From positions 124,001-188,000 of the forward strand of contig NC_018472.1 in assembly GCF_000277815.2 (NCBI RefSeq): a stretch of 64,000 nucleotides of DNA. Direction: 5' to 3'. The notes below the pieces were generated by a model that worked only from the letters and a program-made list of their open reading frames with translations, was not told the DNA's origin and did not search any database. The DNA is from Encephalitozoon hellem ATCC 50504 (taxonomy: Eukaryota; Microsporidia; Unikaryonidae). The position numbers and the translations under genes are program-made. This document shows, piece by piece, positions 8,705 through 17,720 of the stretch (its first letter is position 1; every line of letters begins with the position of its first letter).

Positions 8705-11521
8705 ATGTATTTTTACATACTAAATATCGAGCAGGTAGATGAATCCACTGTTATGCTTTACGGAAAGCATCTGACAGAGATTCCCGAGGGCCTTCCGATA
8801 GATGCACATGCATGCAGCTCGCAATCCTGCAGGATCCGCGTGGAAAACATTTACTCCCCAGTCTTTTTGAAGGCAGCCAGCGGCAAGGACCAGGAATTGA
8901 AGGAAGACATTAAGGCATTCATGGGCTCGAAGGGAATTGGATATGCTCTAGAGCCGTCGTTGAAAGAGAATGTGTTCTATCCCAATCTGGATAGGAAGGT
9001 TGATCTGATCAAAGTTCTTCCAGAAAAGAGGGTCTCCTTTGATGACTTCTTTTCCGACCACTCTGAGGCCATTGTGACGGAGTTTTCAAATCCTATAGAA
9101 AACATCATCATATCAAGAAGGCTTAGGGGGCCCTGCATTGTCAGGATTGGTGAGCATTTGATGTCTCCTAGGGAGGGTGTTGTTGTGAAATCTCCAGGAG
9201 TGATCTCGTTTGTATGCAATTCAAGTCTGCCCAGGCTGAAGCTTGGGACGTTGGCTGTGAGGTTTAATAGAGCGGGGATTCTTAAGTATTGCCTCTATGT
9301 GCGAGGAGTCCTTCACTGTGGAGAAGTGAGACCTGAAGATGGAAGCAGGGATGTAAGGGCCGAGGGGATCAAGTATGCGCTGCACCGGACGCCGGAGATG
9401 CTAGTGAAGTATCTCAACAGCCTCATGGGTAGCGAAGGCATAGATTGTATAGTCTACCATAATCTTCCTAGTTTTATTCTCAAGAGGCTAGAGATATCTG
9501 GAATGGTAAGATGCGACTTGTTTGCATTTGCAAGCGGAAACATAAAAGGATGTGATTTCTCTCTTGAGGAGCTATCTTCGACTCTGAATCTAGAAGTTGC
9601 AGAAAAGCTGAGGAGAAAGCAGGTACAATATGAGAATTCATTTGAGAGGCTGGCTGTTGAGTCTGAAGCAATACATCGTATATTCCAGGCCACGGAGGCA
9701 CTGGATCTGTCAAAGGAGATGTCTGAGGTTTCTGGATACATTCTGAACAGGGCCTTGCAGAACTTGCGTGCGGAAAGGATTGAGTATACTCTTCTTCACG
9801 AATTATATGCAAGAGGGTACTTGTTTCCTTGTATTACGGGCCGGAAAGAGGTGAAGTACACAGGGGGGTTGGTGCTGTCTCCGCAGGCGGGGTTCTATGA
9901 AGATCTTGTTCTTCTTTTGGACTTCAATTCCTTGTATCCATCGATTATTCAGGAGTTTAATGTGTGTTTCTCAACTGTTGGGATGTTTAATGGAAGGATT
10001 TCTGGAGACATGAGTGCTGAGCAGCTAGAAATGCTGACTGAGAAGAGCAGGATTGCTGAAAGAGGGTTTTTACCGAAGGTCCTCGAGGGGTTTGTTGGAA
10101 GGAGGAAAGCAGTCAAGGACCTGATGAAGCAAAGCAAAGGGAAAGAAGAAACCAGGGTGTTGGAGATAAGGCAAAGGGCACTAAAGCTAACTGCAAATAG
10201 CATATATGGATGTCTTGGGTTTGCTGGGTCAAGGTTTTGTAACTACACGATGGCAGCATACATAACCAACAAGGGAAGAGATCTCCTTCTTGAGGCGAAA
10301 AGAATAGCAGAGGGAGAGTGTGGAATGAGGATTATTTATGGGGACACAGACTCTGTGATGGTACATACAGGGCTTAGAGGGGAGATGTCGAACTACAAAA
10401 AGGCTCTTGAGATGTCAAGGAAGCTGAGGGAAGCAATCAACTCTCGGTATGTGAAGATAGAGATTGAGGTTGACAAGGTGTTTAAGAAGCTTTTGCTGTA
10501 CAAGAAGAAGAAGTATGCAGGACTCTATGTTGGCGAGGATGGAAGGAGTGGTATTGAATATAAAGGGCTTGATCTTGTTAGGAAAGACTTCTGTGAGGCT
10601 AGTAGAAGAATATGCAGGGTTGTGCTAGAACTACTACTCACGGATCCGGAGGACCCTGAGGCCTATGAAGTGTTTTACAAAGATGAGCCAAAAAAGGACC
10701 TGAATGATGGAAACAGTAAGATAAGAGAGGCTGTGCATGACGAGTTGAGGAAGCTGAGAAGTGATCTTGAGGGGCTTCCGGCAAAAGACTTTGTGATTCA
10801 TAACACTCTGTCCAAGGCGCCGGAGAACTATGGTCCATCTGCTACGCTTCCACATGTCTCCCTTGCGCTAAGATTAAAGGAGGCGGGAATGAAGTTTGAT
10901 CAGGGAGACGTTGTCTGCTATGTGATAGGAAGAGGAAGCCCCGGCGAGGCCATCCACAAGAGAGCATATCATTTGAACGAGGATTTTGTGATTGACTATG
11001 AGTATTATATATCAAATCAGATTCTCCCACCTCTCCTTAGAATTGTCGGGATAGTCAAGGGGTTTCATGCAGAGAAGATAGGAAGGATATTTGGAGTGGA
11101 AAGGGTTGTAAAGGCTGAAGTCCAAAAAAACATATCTTTTCTATCTCCTTGCTGTGGAAGTGTCCAAGGGGCGGTTTTGAAATGTAAGGAATGCTCCAGA
11201 AGTATTCCCAGAGGATTCTACACACACGAGGTCAACAAGATGATTAGAAGAGAGATCGAGTGTTTATACAGTGCAGATTCGAGGTGCCATGAGTGCGGTA
11301 TATCCTCCTATACGCACATGAAAAGGTGCTTCAACTGTAACTCTGAGTTATCTTTTGTGCCGCACAACCAAGACTTCGACTGCCTTTTAAGCAGTCTCCA
11401 GGCGATGTTTGCAGGATGGGGTGAGGTGGAAGGCATTATAAGAAGGCACCTGGCTGTTTCAGAGTACAGGAGGATAGAGCTGTCTAAGTATTTTGAAAAG
11501 GAGATGAATAGAAAGCACTGA
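8705..11521 (+). CDS. POL1: DNA polymerase alpha catalytic subunit
   Basis: A 938-residue B-family polymerase that extends RNA primers at origins and on the lagging strand. Motif A (DFNSLYPSIIQEFNVCF, near residue 405) is diagnostic of polymerase alpha; motif B (KLTANSIYG, near 494) and motif C (YGDTDS, near 544) are intact. Two C-terminal cysteine clusters follow (CCGS...CKEC near 815 and CHEC...CFNC), which bind the B subunit and primase. The exonuclease region is degenerate, as expected for alpha. The start is the ATG at 8705; upstream there is only an in-frame TTG before a stop at 8639. The N-terminal several hundred residues of yeast or human Pol1 are absent, including their Ctf4-binding and B-subunit-independent regions. 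The primase large subunit is also in the window at 39.6 kb. Confidence 0.96.
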   Translation: MYFYILNIEQVDESTVMLYGKHLTEIPEGLPIDAHACSSQSCRIRVENIYSPVFLKAASGKDQELKEDIKAFMGSKGIGYALEPSLKENVFYPNLDRKVDLIKVLPEKRVSFDDFFSDHSEAIVTEFSNPIENIIISRRLRGPCIVRIGEHLMSPREGVVVKSPGVISFVCNSSLPRLKLGTLAVRFNRAGILKYCLYVRGVLHCGEVRPEDGSRDVRAEGIKYALHRTPEMLVKYLNSLMGSEGIDCIVYHNLPSFILKRLEISGMVRCDLFAFASGNIKGCDFSLEELSSTLNLEVAEKLRRKQVQYENSFERLAVESEAIHRIFQATEALDLSKEMSEVSGYILNRALQNLRAERIEYTLLHELYARGYLFPCITGRKEVKYTGGLVLSPQAGFYEDLVLLLDFNSLYPSIIQEFNVCFSTVGMFNGRISGDMSAEQLEMLTEKSRIAERGFLPKVLEGFVGRRKAVKDLMKQSKGKEETRVLEIRQRALKLTANSIYGCLGFAGSRFCNYTMAAYITNKGRDLLLEAKRIAEGECGMRIIYGDTDSVMVHTGLRGEMSNYKKALEMSRKLREAINSRYVKIEIEVDKVFKKLLLYKKKKYAGLYVGEDGRSGIEYKGLDLVRKDFCEASRRICRVVLELLLTDPEDPEAYEVFYKDEPKKDLNDGNSKIREAVHDELRKLRSDLEGLPAKDFVIHNTLSKAPENYGPSATLPHVSLALRLKEAGMKFDQGDVVCYVIGRGSPGEAIHKRAYHLNEDFVIDYEYYISNQILPPLLRIVGIVKGFHAEKIGRIFGVERVVKAEVQKNISFLSPCCGSVQGAVLKCKECSRSIPRGFYTHEVNKMIRREIECLYSADSRCHECGISSYTHMKRCFNCNSELSFVPHNQDFDCLLSSLQAMFAGWGEVEGIIRRHLAVSEYRRIELSKYFEKEMNRKH

Positions 11522-11616
11522 TTTATCTTCTGGGCAAATTATTCAATGGGAAAGAAGGTCATAGGGGGAGCCAATTGGATATGGAGGATTTTAAAACGAG
11601 GCGGTGTGCGGGATAA

Positions 11617-12246
11617 ATGTTTGGAATATGTGCAAGGGCCAAGAAGAGGCTTTTGGACATTTACAATAGAGTATTTGCTGTTCGGATTAGGGTAGTAGTT
11701 ATTGGGCCTGAAAAGAGTGGGAAGTCTACTATTGTAAACCGAATGTTCAAGGGCAGACTAAGGTGTGTAAGAAAGCAGAGAGATGGGTGTATATATAGAT
11801 ATGATGAGGACCATACAAGTTATGTGGTGTATGATATGTGTGGAAGAAGGAGTTCTAGAGCAAGATTGGATTACCTCTATAAAAGGTGTGATGTGGTACT
11901 GTATTGTGTTGATGCCTCTTCTGCATCGGGGGAGTGGGCGAGGGCAAGGGAAGAGGTGAAGTCTGTTGTGTATAGAAATCCATGGACTAAAAGAAGCATG
12001 CTGGTTCTTGGAACAAAAAATGAAAAGAAAGGTGCATTAGGATGTATGGAGATAGTTCAGAATCTTGGGCTTCTGGATATAAATGGAATGGAAATTTCTT
12101 GTTTTTCTGTGTCTGCAGAGAAGAACACCAATATAGAGTATATAGGGTCGTGGATAAGGAAGCAGCGCTCTTCTCTAGAGTGGTTGTGGGGAGCAAGGAC
12201 CATCCGGAGATGGTGGAGGCTGGACTCTCCAAAGCATGAAGCCTGA
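11617..12246 (+). CDS. Divergent Arf/Arl-family small GTPase
   Basis: A 209-residue small GTPase-like protein. The P-loop (GPEKSGKST) near residue 31 is intact and the overall strand pattern, with GLLDINGMEISCFSVSAEKNTNIEYIGSWI at the end, resembles Arf-like proteins. Two canonical motifs are altered: the DxGGQ motif reads DMCGRR, lacking the catalytic glutamine, and the NKxD guanine-specificity motif reads GTKNEKK. There is no N-terminal glycine for myristoylation. A basic, Trp-rich C-terminal tail (about 25 residues) follows the GTPase core. It may be a slow or nucleotide-locked Arl; SRP receptor beta is a less likely alternative. Confidence 0.7.
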   Translation: MFGICARAKKRLLDIYNRVFAVRIRVVVIGPEKSGKSTIVNRMFKGRLRCVRKQRDGCIYRYDEDHTSYVVYDMCGRRSSRARLDYLYKRCDVVLYCVDASSASGEWARAREEVKSVVYRNPWTKRSMLVLGTKNEKKGALGCMEIVQNLGLLDINGMEISCFSVSAEKNTNIEYIGSWIRKQRSSLEWLWGARTIRRWWRLDSPKHEA

Positions 12247-12297
12247 GTTTTTGTGGTCATGGCCGTGATTATAAGAATTCCCCTGGGTTGGCCCTAA

Positions 12298-13320
12298 ATG
12301 GCGGTGCATCATAATTTGGAGGATTACTCTGAGGAGATTTCTGGATTGTCGAATGAGGAGTATGAGGTTTACGAGCCACAAGTGGATGACGAAGGCCTCG
12401 AGGTTTCCGAGGATGCGTACAACGTGATGGAGTACATTTCGCTTGACTGGCCGGCGCAGAGCATTGATATTATGAGAGGATTTACTATTGTGCTTGGGAC
12501 AAATCCTTCTGAGGAAGGCACGCCTGGGATGGTGAGCATCGATCTGTTTCCAACGGATGGGATGAAGATGCCTGGAAAGATGAAGATTTCGAAAAGGAAC
12601 ATAAAGGAGTCGTACAACAAGGTCAGGGTAAATGGAGAGATGGTGTATTGCTTGTCTGATAACAAGCTTGTGGTGCACAACTCTAAGTTTGATGAGGTTT
12701 ATTGCAGGGAGGTTAGTCAAGGGCTTGGATACGGGCTTTGCTTTGGAAAGTCTGGATGCATTTTCGGAACAAAAAGCGGAGAAATATCTGTAAATGACTG
12801 GAGCTTCAACGAGACTGGCGTGATGAGAATTCACGAGGATTCCATTGAAGGACTCTGCCACCACGAGGGGATGGTTTTTTCTGGATCATGTGACCATAGC
12901 ATCAAGATTACCGACATCCGGTGCAACAAGAGCATTTTCCAAGGGAAGTTTGGATGTGACATAAATGCCGTGGACTTCAATGGAGAGAATATCCTTGCAT
13001 TTGGAGATGATAACGGGGTGATTCGGCTGATGGATATCAGGAACCATTCCGTAGAGGAGATCAATAGACACAAGACACCTATAAGCTGTTTGAAGTGGAG
13101 GGATTCCGACATCCTTGCCTCTGGAAGTGACGAGCAGGTATGTATATGGGACATGTCTCTTGACCCAGACGAGGATGATGGGTACCTGCTATTTGTTCAC
13201 CAAGGACAGAAGTTCTACAAGGATATTGCATTCTGCAGGGGAGATAACAACTATGTCGTTACGACCTCTATAGATGGACTCTGCGTCTTCTATCCTATTT
13301 CATTTGATACTGAAGAATAA
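12298..13320 (+). CDS. RRB1: WD40 ribosome-assembly chaperone Rrb1 (GRWD1)
   Basis: A 340-residue WD40 protein. Rrb1 escorts newly made ribosomal protein uL3 to the nucleus for 60S assembly. The family's N-terminal signature appears around residues 40-60 (AYNVMEYISLDWPAQSIDI), followed by blades with GDDNGVIRLMDIRN, SGSDEQVCIWDMS and the typical closing LLFVHQGQKFYKDIAF...SIDGLCVF. The N-terminus is acidic, as in yeast Rrb1, but the long internal acidic loop is missing. The histone-binding Msi1/RbAp relatives are an alternative; the closing blade favours Rrb1. Confidence 0.85.
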   Translation: MAVHHNLEDYSEEISGLSNEEYEVYEPQVDDEGLEVSEDAYNVMEYISLDWPAQSIDIMRGFTIVLGTNPSEEGTPGMVSIDLFPTDGMKMPGKMKISKRNIKESYNKVRVNGEMVYCLSDNKLVVHNSKFDEVYCREVSQGLGYGLCFGKSGCIFGTKSGEISVNDWSFNETGVMRIHEDSIEGLCHHEGMVFSGSCDHSIKITDIRCNKSIFQGKFGCDINAVDFNGENILAFGDDNGVIRLMDIRNHSVEEINRHKTPISCLKWRDSDILASGSDEQVCIWDMSLDPDEDDGYLLFVHQGQKFYKDIAFCRGDNNYVVTTSIDGLCVFYPISFDTEE

Positions 13321-13391
13321 ACCTTTAATTTATTTGTGTCCAGAGTTGTAACGTCCCGAAGAAGTAACAGTACCGGCGTTCTCCAAAAGTA

Positions 13392-13416
13392 AAATTTTTC
13401 TCTTTGATGGTGGCCC
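13392..13416 (+). promoter_or_regulatory. AAATTT and CCC signals ahead of CBF5
   Basis: AAATTT at 13392-13397 is followed by CCC at 13414-13416, five bases before the CBF5 start codon. Spacing matches the PCNA and MRE11 genes in this window. Confidence 0.5.
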
Positions 13417-13420
13417 TAGA

Positions 13421-14494
13421 ATGACTGAAAGCCTTGAGTGTCCTATTTCTGGAGGCGGGACAGGTATGCCGGGGGCCTGGGATCTGCTTCTAGCAGATAT
13501 GGACAAGATGATTGTAAGGACAAACCACTACACGCCTTTTGGATGTGGGAGCATGCCTCTAAACAGGAAAATTGGGGAGTATATCAAGTATGGGATTGTT
13601 AATTTGGACAAGTCATCGAATCCAAGTTCCCACGAGGTTGTGACATGGGTGAAGGAGATACTGAAGTGCGAAAAGACTGGGCACAGCGGAACGCTAGATC
13701 CCCAAGTAAGCGGGGTGCTTACGATTTGTATTGACCGGGCGACGCGGCTGACAAAAAGCCAGCAGTCTTTGGGAAAGGAGTATGTGTGTGTCATTGAGTT
13801 TCTAGAAGAACCGGATGAGGATGGGTTCCGCAGGGCAAGTAAGAAGCTGACAGGGTCGTTGTTCCAAAGGCCACCATTGATGTGTGCGGTCAAAAGAGAG
13901 CTTCGAATAAGAAACATTTATGAGATCGACATTCTCGAATTTAGTAAAGAGAAGAGGGTTGGGCTCTTCAAGGTATCGTGCGAGGCGGGGACATATGTTA
14001 GGACACTGTGCACCCACATAGGAATATTGATGGGATGTGGTGCTAGGATGAAGGAGCTTAGAAGAATAAGAAGTGGGAGAACCTCTGAAAAGGATATCTT
14101 TACATTACACGATTTGCTGGATGCAGTGTATATATTCAATTCGACGAAGGATGAAAGGGTGATTAGGAGAGTGATACGTCCTTTGGAGAGTCTTCTTGTA
14201 GGGTATCCCCGGATCATGATCAAGGACAGCTGTGTTAATGCCATATGCTATGGAGCAAAGCTAAGCATCATGGGTGTTCTTAGGTTTGATAGAGACATTG
14301 ATGTGGGGAGGGAGGTTGTGATCATCACCACGAAAGGAGAAGCTGTTGCCCTCGGGGTTGCTCTTGTAAGTAGCCCTGAGATGAGTATCATTGACCATGG
14401 GCTTGTATGCAGAACCAAAAGAGTTATTATGGAGAAAGACCTATATCCAAGGAGCTGGGGATTCAAAAACGAGTATGAAATACTAAGTGAATAA
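13421..14494 (+). CDS. CBF5: H/ACA snoRNP pseudouridine synthase Cbf5 (dyskerin)
   Basis: A 357-residue catalytic subunit of H/ACA ribonucleoproteins, which converts uridines in rRNA and snRNA to pseudouridine. The TruB catalytic segment GHSGTLDPQVSGVL places the catalytic aspartate at about residue 93. The N-terminal NLDKSSNPSSHEVV, the FQRPPLMCAVKR loop and the GTYVRTLCTHIG motif are all present, followed by a C-terminal PUA domain (about 270-345). The long Lys/Glu tail of yeast Cbf5 is absent, which is usual for microsporidia. AAATTT and CCC precede the ATG. Confidence 0.96.
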   Translation: MTESLECPISGGGTGMPGAWDLLLADMDKMIVRTNHYTPFGCGSMPLNRKIGEYIKYGIVNLDKSSNPSSHEVVTWVKEILKCEKTGHSGTLDPQVSGVLTICIDRATRLTKSQQSLGKEYVCVIEFLEEPDEDGFRRASKKLTGSLFQRPPLMCAVKRELRIRNIYEIDILEFSKEKRVGLFKVSCEAGTYVRTLCTHIGILMGCGARMKELRRIRSGRTSEKDIFTLHDLLDAVYIFNSTKDERVIRRVIRPLESLLVGYPRIMIKDSCVNAICYGAKLSIMGVLRFDRDIDVGREVVIITTKGEAVALGVALVSSPEMSIIDHGLVCRTKRVIMEKDLYPRSWGFKNEYEILSE

Positions 14495-14559
14495 CGTTTC
14501 CTGCTTTAGATTTTTATTGAATCTGTTAGGACTACTGTCCTGAAGGATTTGGCAGTTAA

Positions 14560-14569
14560 AAATTTACCC
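14560..14569 (+). promoter_or_regulatory. AAATTTACCC start-proximal signal of PCNA
   Basis: AAATTT runs directly into ACCC, four bases before the ATG of PCNA at 14574. It is the tightest example of the combined motif in the window. Confidence 0.5.
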
Positions 14570-14573
14570 TTGG

Positions 14574-15377
14574 ATGTTTGAACTAGAGTTAACTGCGAGG
14601 GAAAAGGGTAAGGATGGAGTACAAACTGATTCTCTATCGTTGATGAAAAGAATATTGGAGAGCCTAAATGAGATTGTGGAGACGGCGGATATAAAGGCGA
14701 CGGAAAGAGGGCTGTTGATCCAGGTGATGGATGTAACGCATGTAGCCTTTGCAGACATATTTCTATCGTCAGCGATGTTCACGAAGTATCGATGTGACAG
14801 GGAACTGGTGATTGGGGTTCAGCTCAAGACATTCACTAAGATAATCAAGGGGATGAGTGTTGAGGGAGGAGGGATATTTAGGCTGGAGTGTGACGATGCG
14901 ACGACGACCCTGAATGTCAAGAACATCAGGGAAGGGAATGTGCTGAGCTTCAAGCTGAAGCTATTTTCGTCTGACACTGAAGCCTACAATGTCCCTGAGT
15001 TTGAGTTTGATGCGTCTGCAACCATACCTGCCGATGAATTTATGTATGTTCCTAGGCTTGTGGGTACTTTTGGAGATGTTGTTGGGGTTCAAGCAGAAAA
15101 CAAGACCCTAATGTTCTTCCAAACGGGTGAGCATGCAGATGCATCGATGAGTTTTGAGGAATCGCCTGCCCGCGAAGGAATAAAGATTGATGCCAAGGAG
15201 CTTATAACCCAGGAGATTGCCATGAAGTATGTCAACTTGATTAGCAAAGTTGTTCCGCTATGCAAGGATGTGAAGATATCTCTTGGATCTGGGAAGCCCG
15301 TCTTTTTTGGTCTTTGCATGGATGATTTTGCACACATGAAGCTTTATGTAGCTCCTAAGTTCGAGAACGATTATTAA
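14574..15377 (+). CDS. POL30: Proliferating cell nuclear antigen (sliding clamp)
   Basis: A 267-residue PCNA, the trimeric ring that tethers DNA polymerases delta and epsilon and recruits repair factors. Two clamp domains are visible; the interdomain connector follows YNVPEFEFDASA, and the C-terminal APKFEND tail keeps the surface that contacts PIP-box partners. Length matches the family (about 260). It starts 79 bases after CBF5 on the same strand and converges on the secreted GH19-like gene. Confidence 0.95.
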   Translation: MFELELTAREKGKDGVQTDSLSLMKRILESLNEIVETADIKATERGLLIQVMDVTHVAFADIFLSSAMFTKYRCDRELVIGVQLKTFTKIIKGMSVEGGGIFRLECDDATTTLNVKNIREGNVLSFKLKLFSSDTEAYNVPEFEFDASATIPADEFMYVPRLVGTFGDVVGVQAENKTLMFFQTGEHADASMSFEESPAREGIKIDAKELITQEIAMKYVNLISKVVPLCKDVKISLGSGKPVFFGLCMDDFAHMKLYVAPKFENDY

Positions 15378-15457
15378 AAAACCATTTGAATATGAATGTA
15401 TCTAGGCCAAGCCGTAAGATTTCCTAGACTGCTATATCCATGACATTTATTTAGTAC

Positions 15458-16207
15458 TCAATTCCTATAGTAGTTTACATAGATAATCGTACGTAGTTTC
15501 TCATAGAGTTCATTCTGAATTTTGTATTTTTCTTCGGCATCTTTAACCACAGAAGAAGTATAGTTCCACTTGTTGGAAAGGACTCTCCACTGCACGGAAT
15601 TACATATCTCCAGGGCATCGTCAAGGCCTATTTCGGTTTTCTTGCCATATGATATGTGCAACCAGAAGCATGTGAGATCCACGAGGACATGTATGTTGAG
15701 GAACCCGGCTCTCTCTGGAACCTTCGAATAATCGTGATAGAAGAAAGATATCTTTTCCAAAAGCTCATAGTTCTCTTTGCCATATATCTGGAATATCCCT
15801 CGGGGCCTAAACTCACTATATCCAGGGCCTTCAAAAACTCTCAGGTAGGATGTGTTATGCATCACCAGGGCCGTTACGGCAGCCAGCTCGTATTTTCTAG
15901 TACTACAGAAGTCGTAGAGGAAGTTAAGGACATCAAAAATGTATTTTTGCCTTTCTTTTGTTATCACTTCTCCGGCCTCTTTGTATGCAGGCACACATAT
16001 GCCGTTGTACACTTTGTTAAAGTACAGTTCTTTAGAGATCATTTCATTATCTTCGCATGGAGGATTGAATATACTGAGATCGTCGATGTAGTTCGCAAAT
16101 ATATGTTCATCGTAATGGCAGGAGACATGGACAGGACGCTTTTGTATTTTTAAACTAACTTCGCAGGCTACAAACGTGAATATTCCCAGTAGTGCTAGTA
16201 ATTCCAT
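15458..16207 (-). CDS. Secreted protein with a GH19 chitinase-like segment
   Basis: A 249-residue protein with a clear N-terminal signal peptide (hydrophobic core about residues 2-14). The middle contains FRPRGIFQIYGKENY (about residues 128-142), which resembles the substrate-binding motif of glycoside hydrolase 19 chitinases and endolysins (YRGRGxxQLTGxxNY). Upstream, where GH19 enzymes carry the catalytic glutamate in an HETG motif, this protein has MHNTSYLRVFE. The catalytic acid may therefore be lost or moved. Chitin in the spore wall would be a natural target. The family call is tentative; a secreted protein of unknown function is the fallback. It is flanked by a 268-base AT-rich gap. 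Confidence 0.65.
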   Translation of the reverse strand: MELLALLGIFTFVACEVSLKIQKRPVHVSCHYDEHIFANYIDDLSIFNPPCEDNEMISKELYFNKVYNGICVPAYKEAGEVITKERQKYIFDVLNFLYDFCSTRKYELAAVTALVMHNTSYLRVFEGPGYSEFRPRGIFQIYGKENYELLEKISFFYHDYSKVPERAGFLNIHVLVDLTCFWLHISYGKKTEIGLDDALEICNSVQWRVLSNKWNYTSSVVKDAEEKYKIQNELYEKLRTIIYVNYYRN

Positions 16208-16336
16208 GGAATCGATTTTAAGGTTCCTTAAATACTTTTGTGGAAATATTTAATACAATTGCAAATTTTTAGATGTTTAATTATCATTTCTTGAAGGCGT
16301 TTATAAAAGGTTAATGTACCTGAAAGTAATCTTGGA

Positions 16337-16371
16337 ATGTTTTAATTTCAATCAATCGGGATGTTTTAATT
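16337..16371. repeat. Short direct repeat in AT-rich spacer
   Basis: ATGTTTTAATT occurs at 16337-16347 and again at 16361-16371, within the 268-base divergent spacer between the GH19-like gene and POT1. The spacer is otherwise AT-rich with no gene visible. The repeat could be regulatory or chance. Confidence 0.3.
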
Positions 16372-16475
16372 AATGTGCCAGAGGAGTTGCTTTCAATCTT
16401 TGAGTCCATATGATGAGATTTCTAGATTGATGATGATCTACTTCTGCACATTAGAGTTTGTGAGCGGAAAGCCTT

Positions 16476-17675
16476 ATGCAGAAAGAGGATGACGGGAGAG
16501 AAGGCGTAATGATTTCCGACATGGAGAGGAATAAATATCACACGGTCTACGGAGTGGTTGTTGACTGGCTAGAGTGGAGAAGATGCAGAGGGAAGGATTT
16601 CATGATGACATTGGACGTGATTGATGAAAGCATGAAAAAATTATCTGTGAAGATATTCAGTCCGAAGAAAACGTTTTCCAAAGGCTTCTGTGTTGGAGAT
16701 GTTGTGAGGATAGGCAATCTAAAGCTCTACGATGAATTTAGGGCAGTGACTGATCGCAAAAACAACGTCGAGGTGGTTTTTACGCCGTATGGATGCCTAG
16801 ACGATACTATCAGCGAAAGAGTCCGGCAACTTGTAGAGTTTTTCCATCAGAACAGAAAGGGTTTTGTAAAGGAGAGAGAGGTGTCAGAGATAGAGGAGGG
16901 AAAATACTTCAATTTCAGTGGCGAGCTGGTAGACAAGCAGAGGGAGAGAACCAACCTGGTTCTTTTGAAGTTTGTGGACTTTGGTAAGAATAAACTTCAG
17001 GGCTTGGGAGGTGCAGAGGAGTATCCGAAGGACATGGTCTTGATTGTGAAGACGTGGGGGCGTTTTGCGGATGAGGCAGAGAAGTGCGAGATTGGAGGGC
17101 GATACAGGATTAGGAACTTGAAAGCAGACGAGGTAGGCCACTGTATATATGCAAGTTTGTCTGAGTCGAGCAAAGGAAGCATTGCAGAAATAGGAGAGGG
17201 CACGACTCTTTGGAAGCATCTTGAGTCGAAAAAAAAGGGATATCTATGGGGCTCTGCGTGTAATCAGATGGAGATTAAAACGCCGGAAAGGATAGCGAGG
17301 TACAGCCTGGTTAATATTAAGAGTATCTGTGGGCCTGGAATATACAGAGTCAGGGCTTGGATAAAAAGATATGGGCCACAGGAAGGAATGGTGATATTCT
17401 TCTGTAGAGCCTGCGGACTGGAAGACGGGGGGATAAACGGGAAGTGTACATGCAGCTCCCCTGAGATAGAAAGAGTTAAGGTTTTGAGGTTGCTGCTGTG
17501 GGATGGAGAGGAGGAGATAATGGTTGTATGTAGAAACAGACTTGCCGAGCATATACTTGATGAGAAGAGTCGCAAACAGCTCGGGAACAGAATGCTTGAT
17601 TGCATTGTACTAAGTATCAAATGTAATTTGGAAGTAGTTCATCATCTTATTGACTCTGACTTTTTCCAAAATTGA
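16476..17675 (+). CDS. POT1: POT1-like telomere end-binding protein
   Basis: A 399-residue protein whose first 110 residues match the telomere-binding OB fold of POT1: VVVDWLEWRRCRGKDFMMTL, SVKIFSPKK and GDVVRIGNLKLYDEF. A second OB-like region follows at about 145-240 (LVLLKFVDFGKN, MVLIVKTWGRFAD). The C-terminal part carries a CRACG...CTC cysteine cluster near residue 310, comparable to the zinc-containing third OB fold of human POT1, which binds TPP1. POT1 protects the single-stranded 3' overhang and regulates telomerase. Single-stranded G-rich DNA is the expected ligand by family. The start at 16476 has no CCC motif, and internal ATGs a few codons later are possible. Confidence 0.78.
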   Translation: MQKEDDGREGVMISDMERNKYHTVYGVVVDWLEWRRCRGKDFMMTLDVIDESMKKLSVKIFSPKKTFSKGFCVGDVVRIGNLKLYDEFRAVTDRKNNVEVVFTPYGCLDDTISERVRQLVEFFHQNRKGFVKEREVSEIEEGKYFNFSGELVDKQRERTNLVLLKFVDFGKNKLQGLGGAEEYPKDMVLIVKTWGRFADEAEKCEIGGRYRIRNLKADEVGHCIYASLSESSKGSIAEIGEGTTLWKHLESKKKGYLWGSACNQMEIKTPERIARYSLVNIKSICGPGIYRVRAWIKRYGPQEGMVIFFCRACGLEDGGINGKCTCSSPEIERVKVLRLLLWDGEEEIMVVCRNRLAEHILDEKSRKQLGNRMLDCIVLSIKCNLEVVHHLIDSDFFQN

Positions 17676-17720
17676 AGCTGAGCTCAGTCCAAGGAAGTTT
17701 GTTTATGTATCCAAAGGCAT

